Assembly (NCBI GenBank): GCA_903908715.1
Contig: CAIVSY010000041.1
Coordinates: 75,314-139,313, forward strand
From: an uncultured bacterium
GTDB taxonomy: Bacteria > Verrucomicrobiota > Kiritimatiellia > CAIKKV01 > CAITUY01
Direction: 5' to 3'
DNA length: 64,000 bases
Shown: positions 25,160 through 32,454 of the stretch, piece by piece
How positions within the stretch are numbered: position 1 is the first letter of the stretch
Layout: each line of letters starts with the position of its first letter
Notes under the pieces: generated by a model
The model's database searches: none
The model's input: only the letters and a program-made list of their open reading frames with translations
What the model was told of the DNA's origin: nothing
Made by a program: the position numbers and the translations under genes

Positions 25160-27387
25160 GATGCGGGCCCTGTATTCCGGGTGAACCGTTGCTTTCCAGT
25201 GTGCCATGCCACAACGAGGAGAATCAATCCTCCAGCCAGGGTCAGCCAGTGGCCAGCCCGGTCCGCGCCGGTCCAGCCGTAATACAGTTCCACCTCGTTC
25301 TGATCAGGGAAGACCAGCAGGAAGGCGGGGGTAACGCGGAATACTCCGGCCGCTCCGCGGACCTTCCAGTTGGGGAAATAGTTGCATTTGATGATGTGGG
25401 GCTGACCCAGGGCCGTGGTCCGGAACCGGATCGAATGGTCCGAAACCGATTCATGGGAAACCGGGTGGCCGGTTGTTCGGGAGACAGGGACCTGCCATCC
25501 GGCGGGGGCGGGCGGTTTCCCGGCCTCTTTGCCGGCCGCTTGCAGGAAGGCCAGGAAATCCGCCTCTTTCAAGCGTGGCAGGGCCGCAGGCGGATGACAG
25601 GCAGCCTGCGGATCCGCCAGGAGGAACGGCTGATCCAGTGCGCCCGGCGCGTAGATCCAATCCAGACCGCGCTCATTGGGGTGACTCGTCTCGACAACGG
25701 CCGGCAGGAAACAGGGAACGTAGACATACGAACCGTCATGGGAGAGCAGCTCAAACAGTTCCCATTCCTCCTCCTGCTTCATGGGCCGCCAGCGGGGATC
25801 GGCCCGGAAGGCCGTGCGGGTCTTCGGTGAGCGGGCGATGAAGTGTTTTACGTTGAACAACTCCAGGTGACGGGTGGCGGCATCGGGATCAAACGAAGAA
25901 GGCTTCACGACCGGCGGGTATCCGGCGCAGGACTCAGAGGTTTCGCTCTGGATGTAATAGGCGAAAATGGAGCCGATCGCGGAGTTGACCAAGCCGCCTT
26001 CCAGGATCGGTTTACCGATCAGATGCGGGGCCAATTCAAAGATACGGCTGGAGCCGAGGCGGTTGTTGTCCGGGTGCAGATCGTTTGCCAGGCGGCCGGG
26101 TGTGCCTTTGAGCGGCAGGACCAGTTCGTCGAATACGCCGCCATCGGCCTTGATTTCCAGGCCGCGGAAATTCCACCGGGACCAGTTGCGGGCGAGGTTG
26201 CCTGCCTGATGCTCGTCCCACGCCACCCCGCCAAGCAGGAGGAGGGTAATCCCCGAAACCGCGATCGCCGGATGACGGCAGGCGGCCAGATAGAGTCCAA
26301 TCCCGATGGCGCCGAGCATGACCATGGAGAACATCAGGAAAGGCCATAGGCGGCAATTGACGAATACCGGAGAAATGGCGTACCCGCAATAGAACAGGAA
26401 CAGCGCAAGCAGGAGCATCCAGACGAACAGCCAGACAGCAGCATGTCCATTACGCAGGCCCAGGATCAGCGCGATGATACCTAGCGGGATCAGGGCAACG
26501 GTCCAGGGGGGGAAATTCTTCCACAAAGTCATATCCCAGTTGACGCCGAAATCCATACTCCAGGCCGACTTTGCCGCCAGCGGGACAATCCACCATGCCA
26601 TGAGAAGAAGGGCCAGGACACCTTCAACCGCCAGGACCAGGATGCCCTTGCGCCAGCAGGGGAGCGACGTGCGCTGCAGCAGGAGGAGCAGGGGGGTTAT
26701 GGCAAGGGTCAGCCCGGCCATCATGGAAGTGAAGAAATGCGAGCCCACCACCAGTGCCAGGAGGAGGAGGGTACGGAGACGCAGGCGCGCATCCATCGCA
26801 TCCCGCCATGCGGAGGCCAAGGCGGGAAGCATCAGGGCGAAGCTCAGGCTGTTGGCGATCATGCCTGCGAGTGTGCTGGCCACGTTCACGCCCCACATGG
26901 TGTGATCCCGCACAAACAGGAAGGGGACCATGAAAACCGCCGTAACCAGGGGAACCGGACGCGGAAAGCGGAGAAGGCGTGTCGCGCAATAAGCGGCGGC
27001 GGGTAGAAGCAGGAGGCCTGAAATCGAGACGATCTTGAACGCGATGTTAAACGGGATCCAGACACTCAGCAGTGCGATCAGCAGGTAGGGAAGAGGGAAA
27101 TAGTACTGGAAAAGCGGGAACCCGCCCCACCAGCCTGAGGCCCAGGAGATGATGCGGCCCTGTTCAAGCAATGAGTGGCGCAATTGGCTTGCGAGGTAGT
27201 TGTGCGCGGGTGTGTCCCCGCCCACGGTGGTGGTGTCCCTCAGGATTTCCGATGGCGAGAGATGCCAGAGGATAAAGGCGGTAAGGGCCAGCAGGATCCA
27301 GCCGTCAAAGAGGAAACGGGGGCGGCGGCCTGCCGTTGGCGGATGGCATTCCCGGCAAGGCGCCTGTGGTGCGTTCCGGGTTTGCAT
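25156..27387 (-). CDS. Large polytopic membrane protein, GT-C/PTPS-related-like
   Basis: A 743-residue protein with a short cytoplasmic start, about ten hydrophobic segments between residues 28 and 390, a soluble domain of about 300 residues, and a final membrane segment near 712. The early VGGDTPAHNYLASQL followed by GWWGGFPLFQYYFPLPYLL resembles the membrane PTPS-related domain family and other GT-C-type glycosyltransferases, where an acidic residue in the first external loop is catalytic. A role in polymerising or modifying an envelope glycan is likely from its coupling to the GT9 gene. Oddly, it begins only 7 nt after the purM stop codon, so a housekeeping purine gene drives it. The exact substrate is unknown. 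Confidence 0.7.
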   Translation of the reverse strand: MQTRNAPQAPCRECHPPTAGRRPRFLFDGWILLALTAFILWHLSPSEILRDTTTVGGDTPAHNYLASQLRHSLLEQGRIISWASGWWGGFPLFQYYFPLPYLLIALLSVWIPFNIAFKIVSISGLLLLPAAAYCATRLLRFPRPVPLVTAVFMVPFLFVRDHTMWGVNVASTLAGMIANSLSFALMLPALASAWRDAMDARLRLRTLLLLALVVGSHFFTSMMAGLTLAITPLLLLLQRTSLPCWRKGILVLAVEGVLALLLMAWWIVPLAAKSAWSMDFGVNWDMTLWKNFPPWTVALIPLGIIALILGLRNGHAAVWLFVWMLLLALFLFYCGYAISPVFVNCRLWPFLMFSMVMLGAIGIGLYLAACRHPAIAVSGITLLLLGGVAWDEHQAGNLARNWSRWNFRGLEIKADGGVFDELVLPLKGTPGRLANDLHPDNNRLGSSRIFELAPHLIGKPILEGGLVNSAIGSIFAYYIQSETSESCAGYPPVVKPSSFDPDAATRHLELFNVKHFIARSPKTRTAFRADPRWRPMKQEEEWELFELLSHDGSYVYVPCFLPAVVETSHPNERGLDWIYAPGALDQPFLLADPQAACHPPAALPRLKEADFLAFLQAAGKEAGKPPAPAGWQVPVSRTTGHPVSHESVSDHSIRFRTTALGQPHIIKCNYFPNWKVRGAAGVFRVTPAFLLVFPDQNEVELYYGWTGADRAGHWLTLAGGLILLVVAWHTGKQRFTRNTGPAS

Positions 27388-27394
27388 ACGAATA

Positions 27395-28441
27395 TCAATG
27401 GATCAGCTGAACCTTGCGGTTTCCCTTTGTGATCCATCCGATCACAACCGGTTTTGAGCCTGCCTTGCGGAGGGTCGCCAGAGCGGTCTCGACATCCCCG
27501 CGCGGCACCACGAGCACCATTCCGATGCCCATATTGAAGACGCGGTACATTTCCTCGCGGTCCACCTTTCCGGCTTTCCGGATAAACTCGAAAACCGGAG
27601 GGACTTTCCAGGTTGAGCAGTCGAAGACGGCGTCCACGTTCTGCGGGAGGACGCGCGGGACATTGTCCGGGAACCCTCCGCCGGTGATGTGCGCCATGGC
27701 ATGGATCCGGACCTTGCGCATCAGCGCCGTCACGGGCTTCAAATAGCTGAGGTGGACGGCAAGCAGGATGTCGGCCACGGTCTTCCTTGTGCCTGGGAAG
27801 ATGTCGTTGATCTTCAGTTTTGCGGTTTCGAAGATGACCTTGCGGGCGAGGGAATAGCCGTTGGTGTGCAACCCGGAGGAAGGGAGTCCGATCATGACGT
27901 CGCCCGGGCGGACCTTGCGGCCGTTGATGACGGAACGCTTGTCCACGGTTCCCACGATGGTGCCGACCAGGTCGTATTCTTCCGGCGGGTAGAGGCCGGG
28001 CATTTCGGCGGTTTCGCCGCCCAGCAGGGCGCAACCGCTCTCCCTGCAGGCCTTGCAGAGTCCCTTCACGATCTGTTCGAAGATTGAGCGGTCGAATTTC
28101 GAGATGCCGACGTAGTCCATGAAGAACAGCGGGGTGGCGCCCTGGACGAGGATGTCGTTGATGCAGTGGTTCACGATATCCTGGCCGATGGTGTCATGGC
28201 GGCGGGCCAGGGTAGCGATTTTCAGTTTTGTGCCCACACCGTCCGTGCTGGCCACCAGAACCTTGTCCCTGCCCGGCGACGCGAAGAACCCGCCGAACTG
28301 GCCGATGTCGTTCAGGACTCCCGGTGTCCGGGTGGTCTTCACCATTTTCTTGATGGCGGCGATTCCGGCCATCTTCTGGTCGATATCCACACCGGCGGCT
28401 GCGTAGGCGGACTTGTGTGTTGAGGCGTTTGATTTCTTCAT
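27395..28441 (-). CDS. purM: Phosphoribosylformylglycinamidine cyclo-ligase (AIR synthetase)
   Basis: A 348-residue enzyme closing the imidazole ring of AIR in purine synthesis with ATP. Signatures are YAAAGVDIDQK near the N-terminus, VLVASTDGVGTKLKIA near residue 60, HDTIGQDIVNHCINDILVQGATPLFFMDYVG near 80, and LLGGETAEMPGLY near 140. The start at 28441 has an AGAAGGATT ribosome site; in-frame sequence further upstream is antisense-like to purB and lacks family similarity. It follows purB by 38 nt in the same direction, forming a purB-purM pair, and runs 7 nt into the membrane protein gene. Confidence 0.96.
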   Translation of the reverse strand: MKKSNASTHKSAYAAAGVDIDQKMAGIAAIKKMVKTTRTPGVLNDIGQFGGFFASPGRDKVLVASTDGVGTKLKIATLARRHDTIGQDIVNHCINDILVQGATPLFFMDYVGISKFDRSIFEQIVKGLCKACRESGCALLGGETAEMPGLYPPEEYDLVGTIVGTVDKRSVINGRKVRPGDVMIGLPSSGLHTNGYSLARKVIFETAKLKINDIFPGTRKTVADILLAVHLSYLKPVTALMRKVRIHAMAHITGGGFPDNVPRVLPQNVDAVFDCSTWKVPPVFEFIRKAGKVDREEMYRVFNMGIGMVLVVPRGDVETALATLRKAGSKPVVIGWITKGNRKVQLIH

Positions 28442-28479
28442 GGCAATCCTTCTGTGAATCTCGTGTCGGATTTCAAATC

Positions 28480-29772
28480 TCAAAGGCCCACGGCCTTGAA
28501 GGTACGGTCCACGTCCTTGAAATGGATGCTCAGGTCGAAGACCTTGTCCAGGTCGGCCGGCGTCAGGCGTTTCATCACTTCCGCATCCGCTTCCAGCAGT
28601 GTGCGGAGATCCTGGCGTGTATTCCACGCCTGCATGGCGTGTTTCTGCACGAGGCGGTAGGCGTCCTCGCGCGAGAATTTCTTTTCTGTGAGCATCAGGA
28701 GGACCTGTTGCGAGTGGATCAGGCCATGGGTCAGACCGAGGTTTTCCATCATCCGGTCCTTGTACACGACCATCTTCGAGACGAGCTTTTCCAGGTTGAC
28801 CAGCATATGGTCGAGGGCGATGGTGCTGTCCGGCAGGATCACGCGTTCGACGGAAGAGTGGGAGATGTCCCGTTCGTGCCAGAGGGCCACGTTTTCCATG
28901 CCGGCGACGAGGTTCCCGCGCAGGAGGCGGGCCAGGCCGCTCAATTTCTCGCCGGTGATGGGGTTCTTCTTGTGGGGCATGGCGGAAGAGCCCTTCTGCT
29001 GTTTGCCGAAGAATTCCTCCATTTCGCGGACCTCGGTGCGTTGCAGGTGGCGGAATTCGGTGGCCCATCGGTCCACGGAACAGCCTGCGAGAGCCAGGGC
29101 CGCCATATATTCCGCATGGCGATCCCGTTGGAGGATCTGGGTGGAAATGGCGGCGGGCTTGAGCCCGAGCTTGCGGCAGACATAATCTTCCACGAAGGGG
29201 GAAATGTGGGCATGGGTTCCCACGGCGCCGGAGAGCTGGCCGACACGGATGGTTTCCCGCGCTTGTTGCAGGCGGGTCAGGGCGCGCCCGAACTCATCGT
29301 ACATGAGGGCCATCTTCAGCCCGAAGGTGATCGGCTCGGCGTGGATCCCGTGGCTGCGGCCCATCATCGGGGTGAACTTGTACTTCCGGGCCTTTGCGGC
29401 GGCGGCTTTACGGACGGTCTTGACGTCCGCGATGAGGATATCCATGGCCTGGAGCATCTGGACGGCAAGGGCCGTGTCGAGCACGTCGGAGCTTGTGAGC
29501 CCGCGGTGGATATAGCGGGCGGAAGGGCCGACGTATTCCGCCACATTCGTCAGGAATGCGATCACGTCGTGGTTGACCTTTGCCTCGATCTGGTTGATCC
29601 GCTTGACGTTGAAGTTCGCCCGGGCCTGGATTCTCTTCAGGTCGGCGGCCGGGATCACGCCCAGCTTGTGCATGGCTTCACAGGCGAGGATCTCGATCCG
29701 CAGCCAGATGCGGAACTTGTTTTCGTCAGACCAGATGTTGCCGATTTCCGGACGCGTGTAACGAGGAATCAT
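28480..29772 (-). CDS. purB: Adenylosuccinate lyase
   Basis: A 430-residue member of the fumarase/aspartase superfamily. It cleaves SAICAR and adenylosuccinate, releasing fumarate, in two steps of purine synthesis. The signature SSAMPHKKNPITGEKLSGLARLL contains the mobile catalytic Ser loop; RGLTSSDVLDTA and MMGRSHGIHAEPITFGLK supply the other active-site regions. Typical length and N-terminus (MIPRYTRPEIGNIWSDENKF). First gene of the purB-purM-membrane protein-GT9 run; a ribosome site AGGAGAAACGG precedes the ATG. Confidence 0.96.
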   Translation of the reverse strand: MIPRYTRPEIGNIWSDENKFRIWLRIEILACEAMHKLGVIPAADLKRIQARANFNVKRINQIEAKVNHDVIAFLTNVAEYVGPSARYIHRGLTSSDVLDTALAVQMLQAMDILIADVKTVRKAAAAKARKYKFTPMMGRSHGIHAEPITFGLKMALMYDEFGRALTRLQQARETIRVGQLSGAVGTHAHISPFVEDYVCRKLGLKPAAISTQILQRDRHAEYMAALALAGCSVDRWATEFRHLQRTEVREMEEFFGKQQKGSSAMPHKKNPITGEKLSGLARLLRGNLVAGMENVALWHERDISHSSVERVILPDSTIALDHMLVNLEKLVSKMVVYKDRMMENLGLTHGLIHSQQVLLMLTEKKFSREDAYRLVQKHAMQAWNTRQDLRTLLEADAEVMKRLTPADLDKVFDLSIHFKDVDRTFKAVGL

Positions 29773-29857
29773 AAACCGTTTCTCCTTCGGTCCCCCCGCG
29801 GGTGATTCAGCCCTGGATGGACTTTGAACCCCGGTGACCGTTTCGGCAATCCTTTTA

Positions 29858-29885
29858 CAACAAAAGAGACGGGCTTCTCAAGCCC
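29858..29885 (-). terminator. Intrinsic terminator of mntP
   Basis: On the minus strand GGGCTT (29885-29880), a 3-nt loop and AAGCCC (29876-29871) form a compact hairpin that begins within the last codons of mntP, followed by a T-rich run (GTCTCTTTTGTTG). Confidence 0.65.
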
Positions 29886-30438
29886 TCAGGTGCTGGATGA
29901 GAATTTTCAGGCCGATTCCGATCAGCACAATCCCGCCGGTGACCTCGATCTTGTTTTCAAAGAAATGGCCGGACACATGGCCGATGCGTACTCCCGCCAG
30001 GCACAGTGCGAAGGTGATGAATCCGATGATGGCGATCGGGACGATGATGGCGGATCCCAGCATGGCGAAGGTGATACCGACGGCCAGGGCATCCACGCTG
30101 GTCGCGAGGGAAAGGAGAAGGAGCACTTGAAAGCCAAACGGGTTGGAATCGGATTCCGCCTCCTCGATGCGGGTGGCCTCATAGATCATCTTGCCGCCGA
30201 TGACCGTCAGCAGTCCGAAGGCGACCCAGTGGTCAAAACTGGCGACAAAGGATTGCAGGGCCCTGCCGGCCAGCCATCCGATGACCGGCATGATGGCCTG
30301 GAAAAGGCCGAAGGCCAAGGCCATGCGCAGAGCATGGCTGAAGCGGAATTTTTTCATGGCGATCCCGCTTGCCACGGACACGGCAAAGGCATCCATAGCG
30401 AGACCGACGGCCAGAAGCAGTATTTCGAGGATCGTCAT
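29878..30438 (-). CDS. mntP: Manganese efflux pump MntP
   Basis: A 186-residue integral membrane protein with six predicted helices, the usual size for MntP. The duplicated signatures GLAMDAFAVSVASGI (helix 1) and LATSVDALAVGITFA (middle) carry the paired acidic residues required for Mn2+ export. The ATG matches the family N-terminus, but there is no Shine-Dalgarno sequence: the six bases before the ATG are preceded directly by the U-tract of the upstream intrinsic terminator. Expression may therefore depend on read-through or a leaderless start. Elsewhere mntP is often controlled by Mn2+ riboswitches or MntR; there is not enough room for a complete riboswitch between ilvC and mntP. Confidence 0.93.
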   Translation of the reverse strand: MTILEILLLAVGLAMDAFAVSVASGIAMKKFRFSHALRMALAFGLFQAIMPVIGWLAGRALQSFVASFDHWVAFGLLTVIGGKMIYEATRIEEAESDSNPFGFQVLLLLSLATSVDALAVGITFAMLGSAIIVPIAIIGFITFALCLAGVRIGHVSGHFFENKIEVTGGIVLIGIGLKILIQHLRA

Positions 30439-30443
30439 GGGAA

Positions 30444-30475
30444 CAAAAAAGGGCAGGGCCTTCCGGCGCCTGCCC
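30444..30475 (-). terminator. Intrinsic terminator between ilvC and mntP
   Basis: On the minus strand GGGCAGG (30475-30469) pairs with CCTGCCC, with extra inner G-C pairs and a GGAA-type loop, and is followed by six T residues (30450-30445). It ends 6 nt before the mntP start codon. Confidence 0.85.
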
Positions 30476-30493
30476 GCGGAACCTGTTTACCGG

Positions 30494-31594
30494 TTAATTC
30501 GAGGTGCGGCCGCCCACTCCCTTGGCGTTCTTCAGGAGCGTCCTGGCGGGTTCCTTCGGACGGAGGGCCCGGACGGCGGCGCCGGCCTGCCACATTTCCG
30601 AGTCATGGATCTCGGCCAGACGCTTGGACAGGAATTTCTGGTAGTCCTTCCCGCCGCAATCCCGGATCACCTCGCGGGTTTCCTGTCCGGCCTTGACCGA
30701 AGCATAGAGCTTCTTGAAGACGGGCAGGTTGGCCTTCTTGAAGATCGGCCTCCACTTCAGGGCGCCGTGCTGGGCGGTGGCGGAACAGTTCTGGTACATC
30801 CAGTCCATCCCGTTCTCATCCACCAGTCGGATCAGGCTCTGGGTGAGTTCCTCGACGGTTTCGTTGAAGGCTTCGCTGGGGGTGTGCCCGTGGGAACGCA
30901 GCACATCGTACTGCGCTTCCATCATGCCGGCAAGGGCGCCCATCAGGACGCCGCGTTCCCCTGTAAGGTCACTGTAGACTTCCTTCTGGAAGGTGGTGGG
31001 GAACAGGTAGCCCGAGCCGATTCCGATTCCGACGGCGATACAGCGTTCCTTGGCGCGACCGGTGGCGTCCTGGCCGACGGCGAAGCTGGAATTGATGCCG
31101 GCGCCCGAGAGGAAGTTCCGGCGGACGGAGGTTCCCGACCCCTTGGGGGCGACCATGATGACATCCACGTCCTTGGGAGGGATCATCCCTGTCTGGTTCT
31201 TGTAGACGATGGAGAACCCGTGGGAGAAATACACGGCGTCGCCGGGCTTCAGGTTGGCTTTGATCACCGGCCAGATCTTCCGTTGGGCGGCATCCGAGAC
31301 AAGGATCTGGATGATGGTGCCGCGCTTGACGGCTTCGGCGATGGGGAACAGCGTCTTGCCGGGCACCCAGCCATCCTTGCGGGCGCGGTCCCAGTCGCGC
31401 TGGAATTCCGGCGCCTGGCCGATGATGACGTTGAAGCCGTTATCCTTGAGGTTCAGCGCCTGGGCGGGGCCCTGCACGCCGTATCCGATGATCGCTATGG
31501 TTTCCTTCTTCAAAACCTTGCGCGCCTTGGCGATGGGGAACTCCTTGCGGGTCACCACGGTTTCCTTTTCGCCGCCAAAATTAATCAGTGCCAT
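30494..31594 (-). CDS. ilvC: Ketol-acid reductoisomerase (NADP+)
   Basis: A 366-residue enzyme of valine, leucine and isoleucine synthesis that isomerises and reduces acetohydroxy acids. The Rossmann motif IIGYGVQGPAQALNLKDNGF, YFSHGFSIVYK, DVIMVAPKGSGTSVRR and the metal-binding DLTGERGVLMGALAGMMEAQYDVL with the Glu of EAFNETVEELTQSL are present. It is longer than standard class I enzymes (about 330-340) and shorter than class II (about 490), resembling the variety seen in fungi and some PVC or Bacteroidota bacteria. The ATG at 31594 has a GGAAGGAGAA ribosome site. Transcribed alone from a promoter facing that of the prepilin gene and closed by an intrinsic terminator. Confidence 0.96.
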   Translation of the reverse strand: MALINFGGEKETVVTRKEFPIAKARKVLKKETIAIIGYGVQGPAQALNLKDNGFNVIIGQAPEFQRDWDRARKDGWVPGKTLFPIAEAVKRGTIIQILVSDAAQRKIWPVIKANLKPGDAVYFSHGFSIVYKNQTGMIPPKDVDVIMVAPKGSGTSVRRNFLSGAGINSSFAVGQDATGRAKERCIAVGIGIGSGYLFPTTFQKEVYSDLTGERGVLMGALAGMMEAQYDVLRSHGHTPSEAFNETVEELTQSLIRLVDENGMDWMYQNCSATAQHGALKWRPIFKKANLPVFKKLYASVKAGQETREVIRDCGGKDYQKFLSKRLAEIHDSEMWQAGAAVRALRPKEPARTLLKNAKGVGGRTSN

Positions 31595-31631
31595 ACGATT
31601 CTCCTTCCTGCTTGGATTTGCAAAGCGTCCC

Positions 31632-31659
31632 ATAGTAGGGGATAGGGGCTTCCCGTCAA
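31632..31659 (-). promoter_or_regulatory. Promoter of ilvC
   Basis: On the minus strand TTGACG (31659-31654), a 16-nt spacer and TACTAT (31637-31632). The -35 lies within an 11-bp sequence that is repeated in inverted orientation at the prepilin promoter. Confidence 0.6.
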
Positions 31660-31690
31660 TGAGAAAAAGGTTGAAAAATACACACGGCTA

Positions 31691-31718
31691 TTGACGGGAA
31701 TGCAGGGTTCAGTATAGA
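31691..31718 (+). promoter_or_regulatory. Promoter of the prepilin-like gene
   Basis: TTGACG (31691-31696), 16-nt spacer, TATAGA (31713-31718). It is one of the best matches to a vegetative promoter in the window and precedes a strong AAGGAG ribosome site at the gene. Confidence 0.65.
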
Positions 31719-31784
31719 TTCCTTTCGAATGCCATACTTTGGAGTCTGGCGCAAGCAGGTTGTCATTTGAAAAAGGAGAGTCGC

Positions 31785-32354
31785 ATGAGCAGGTTTTTGA
31801 ACAGGATGAAGATCAAGGGGTTTACGCTGATTGAGTTGCTGGTTGTGATCGCGATCATCGGTATTCTGGCCGGCTTGCTCGTTCCGGCGCTTTCGCTGGC
31901 TCGTGAAAAGGCCCGCCGTGCCAACTGCCTGAACAACTTCAAGCAGATCGGATTGGGTTTGCGTATGTACTCCGGTGACAACCGTGAGCAGTTCCCCAGC
32001 AGCTTCACGAACCTTTCGCCGTATGTCGGCTCCAACTCCGTGGCCCTGTTCCGCTGCCCGAGCGCGAAGGGGAATCCGGCGCAGCCCGCGGCCGTCAGTG
32101 CCCTGACGGAGCAGTGGTGCAGCTACAACATCCGTCCCGGTATGAGCGAGAGTGATGCCCCGAGCATGGTCATCGCGCTTGACAAGAACGGTTCGAATGA
32201 TGTGACGCAGGCGGCGAGCGGTTTCGGCGGAAACCACAATGGCGATGGCGGCAACATGCTGTTCATCGACAGCCACGTGGAATGGCTGAATGGAAGCTCG
32301 ATCACCGTTACCAACATCGGTGGCGGTACCTGGCCGACCTGGGGCAAGATGTAA
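31785..32354 (+). CDS. Type II secretion/type IV prepilin-like protein
   Basis: A 189-residue protein beginning [32 protein letters not shown]: a short basic leader, the prepilin peptidase site G|FTLIE and a hydrophobic helix. The soluble part has [27 protein letters not shown], and near the end [22 protein letters not shown], a pattern common in the greatly expanded pseudopilin families of Lentisphaerota, Kiritimatiellota and Planctomycetota. It is exported and probably polymerises or stays membrane-anchored after cleavage. There are no pilus assembly genes around it. Strong promoter, strong ribosome site (AAAAAGGAGAG) and a near-ideal terminator suggest high expression. I start at ATG 31785 rather than at TTG 31767, since the ribosome site lies between them. 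Confidence 0.9.
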   Translation: MSRFLNRMKIKGFTLIELLVVIAIIGILAGLLVPALSLAREKARRANCLNNFKQIGLGLRMYSGDNREQFPSSFTNLSPYVGSNSVALFRCPSAKGNPAQPAAVSALTEQWCSYNIRPGMSESDAPSMVIALDKNGSNDVTQAASGFGGNHNGDGGNMLFIDSHVEWLNGSSITVTNIGGGTWPTWGKM

Positions 32355-32379
32355 GATCTGCCTGACTGGCTGACAATCG

Positions 32380-32417
32380 AAGCCGGGAGCATGAAAATGT
32401 TCCCGGCTTTTTTCTTT
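32380..32417 (+). terminator. Intrinsic terminator of the prepilin-like gene
   Basis: A 13-bp stem (32380-32392 with 32397-32409, one G-U pair) closed by a GAAA tetraloop and followed by a T-rich tract. One of the strongest terminators in the window. Confidence 0.93.
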
Positions 32418-32445
32418 GCCGTGCCTTTGCCTTTCGGTTCATACT
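32416..32445 (+). promoter_or_regulatory. Promoter candidate for priA, starting in the terminator tail
   Basis: TTGCCG (32416-32421), 18-nt spacer, CATACT (32440-32445); the -10 ends 9 nt before the priA ATG and no Shine-Dalgarno sequence is visible. Confidence 0.4.
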
Positions 32446-32454
32446 TCCTGCTCC

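Noticed and set aside
28442-29068. N-terminal extension of purM by about 200 residues
   Set aside because: The extension is antisense-phase sequence within purB, Arg/Pro-rich, and PurM begins normally at 28441 with a ribosome site.
31767-31784. TTG start for the prepilin-like protein
   Set aside because: The Shine-Dalgarno sequence lies inside this stretch and the ATG at 31785 gives a standard short prepilin leader.
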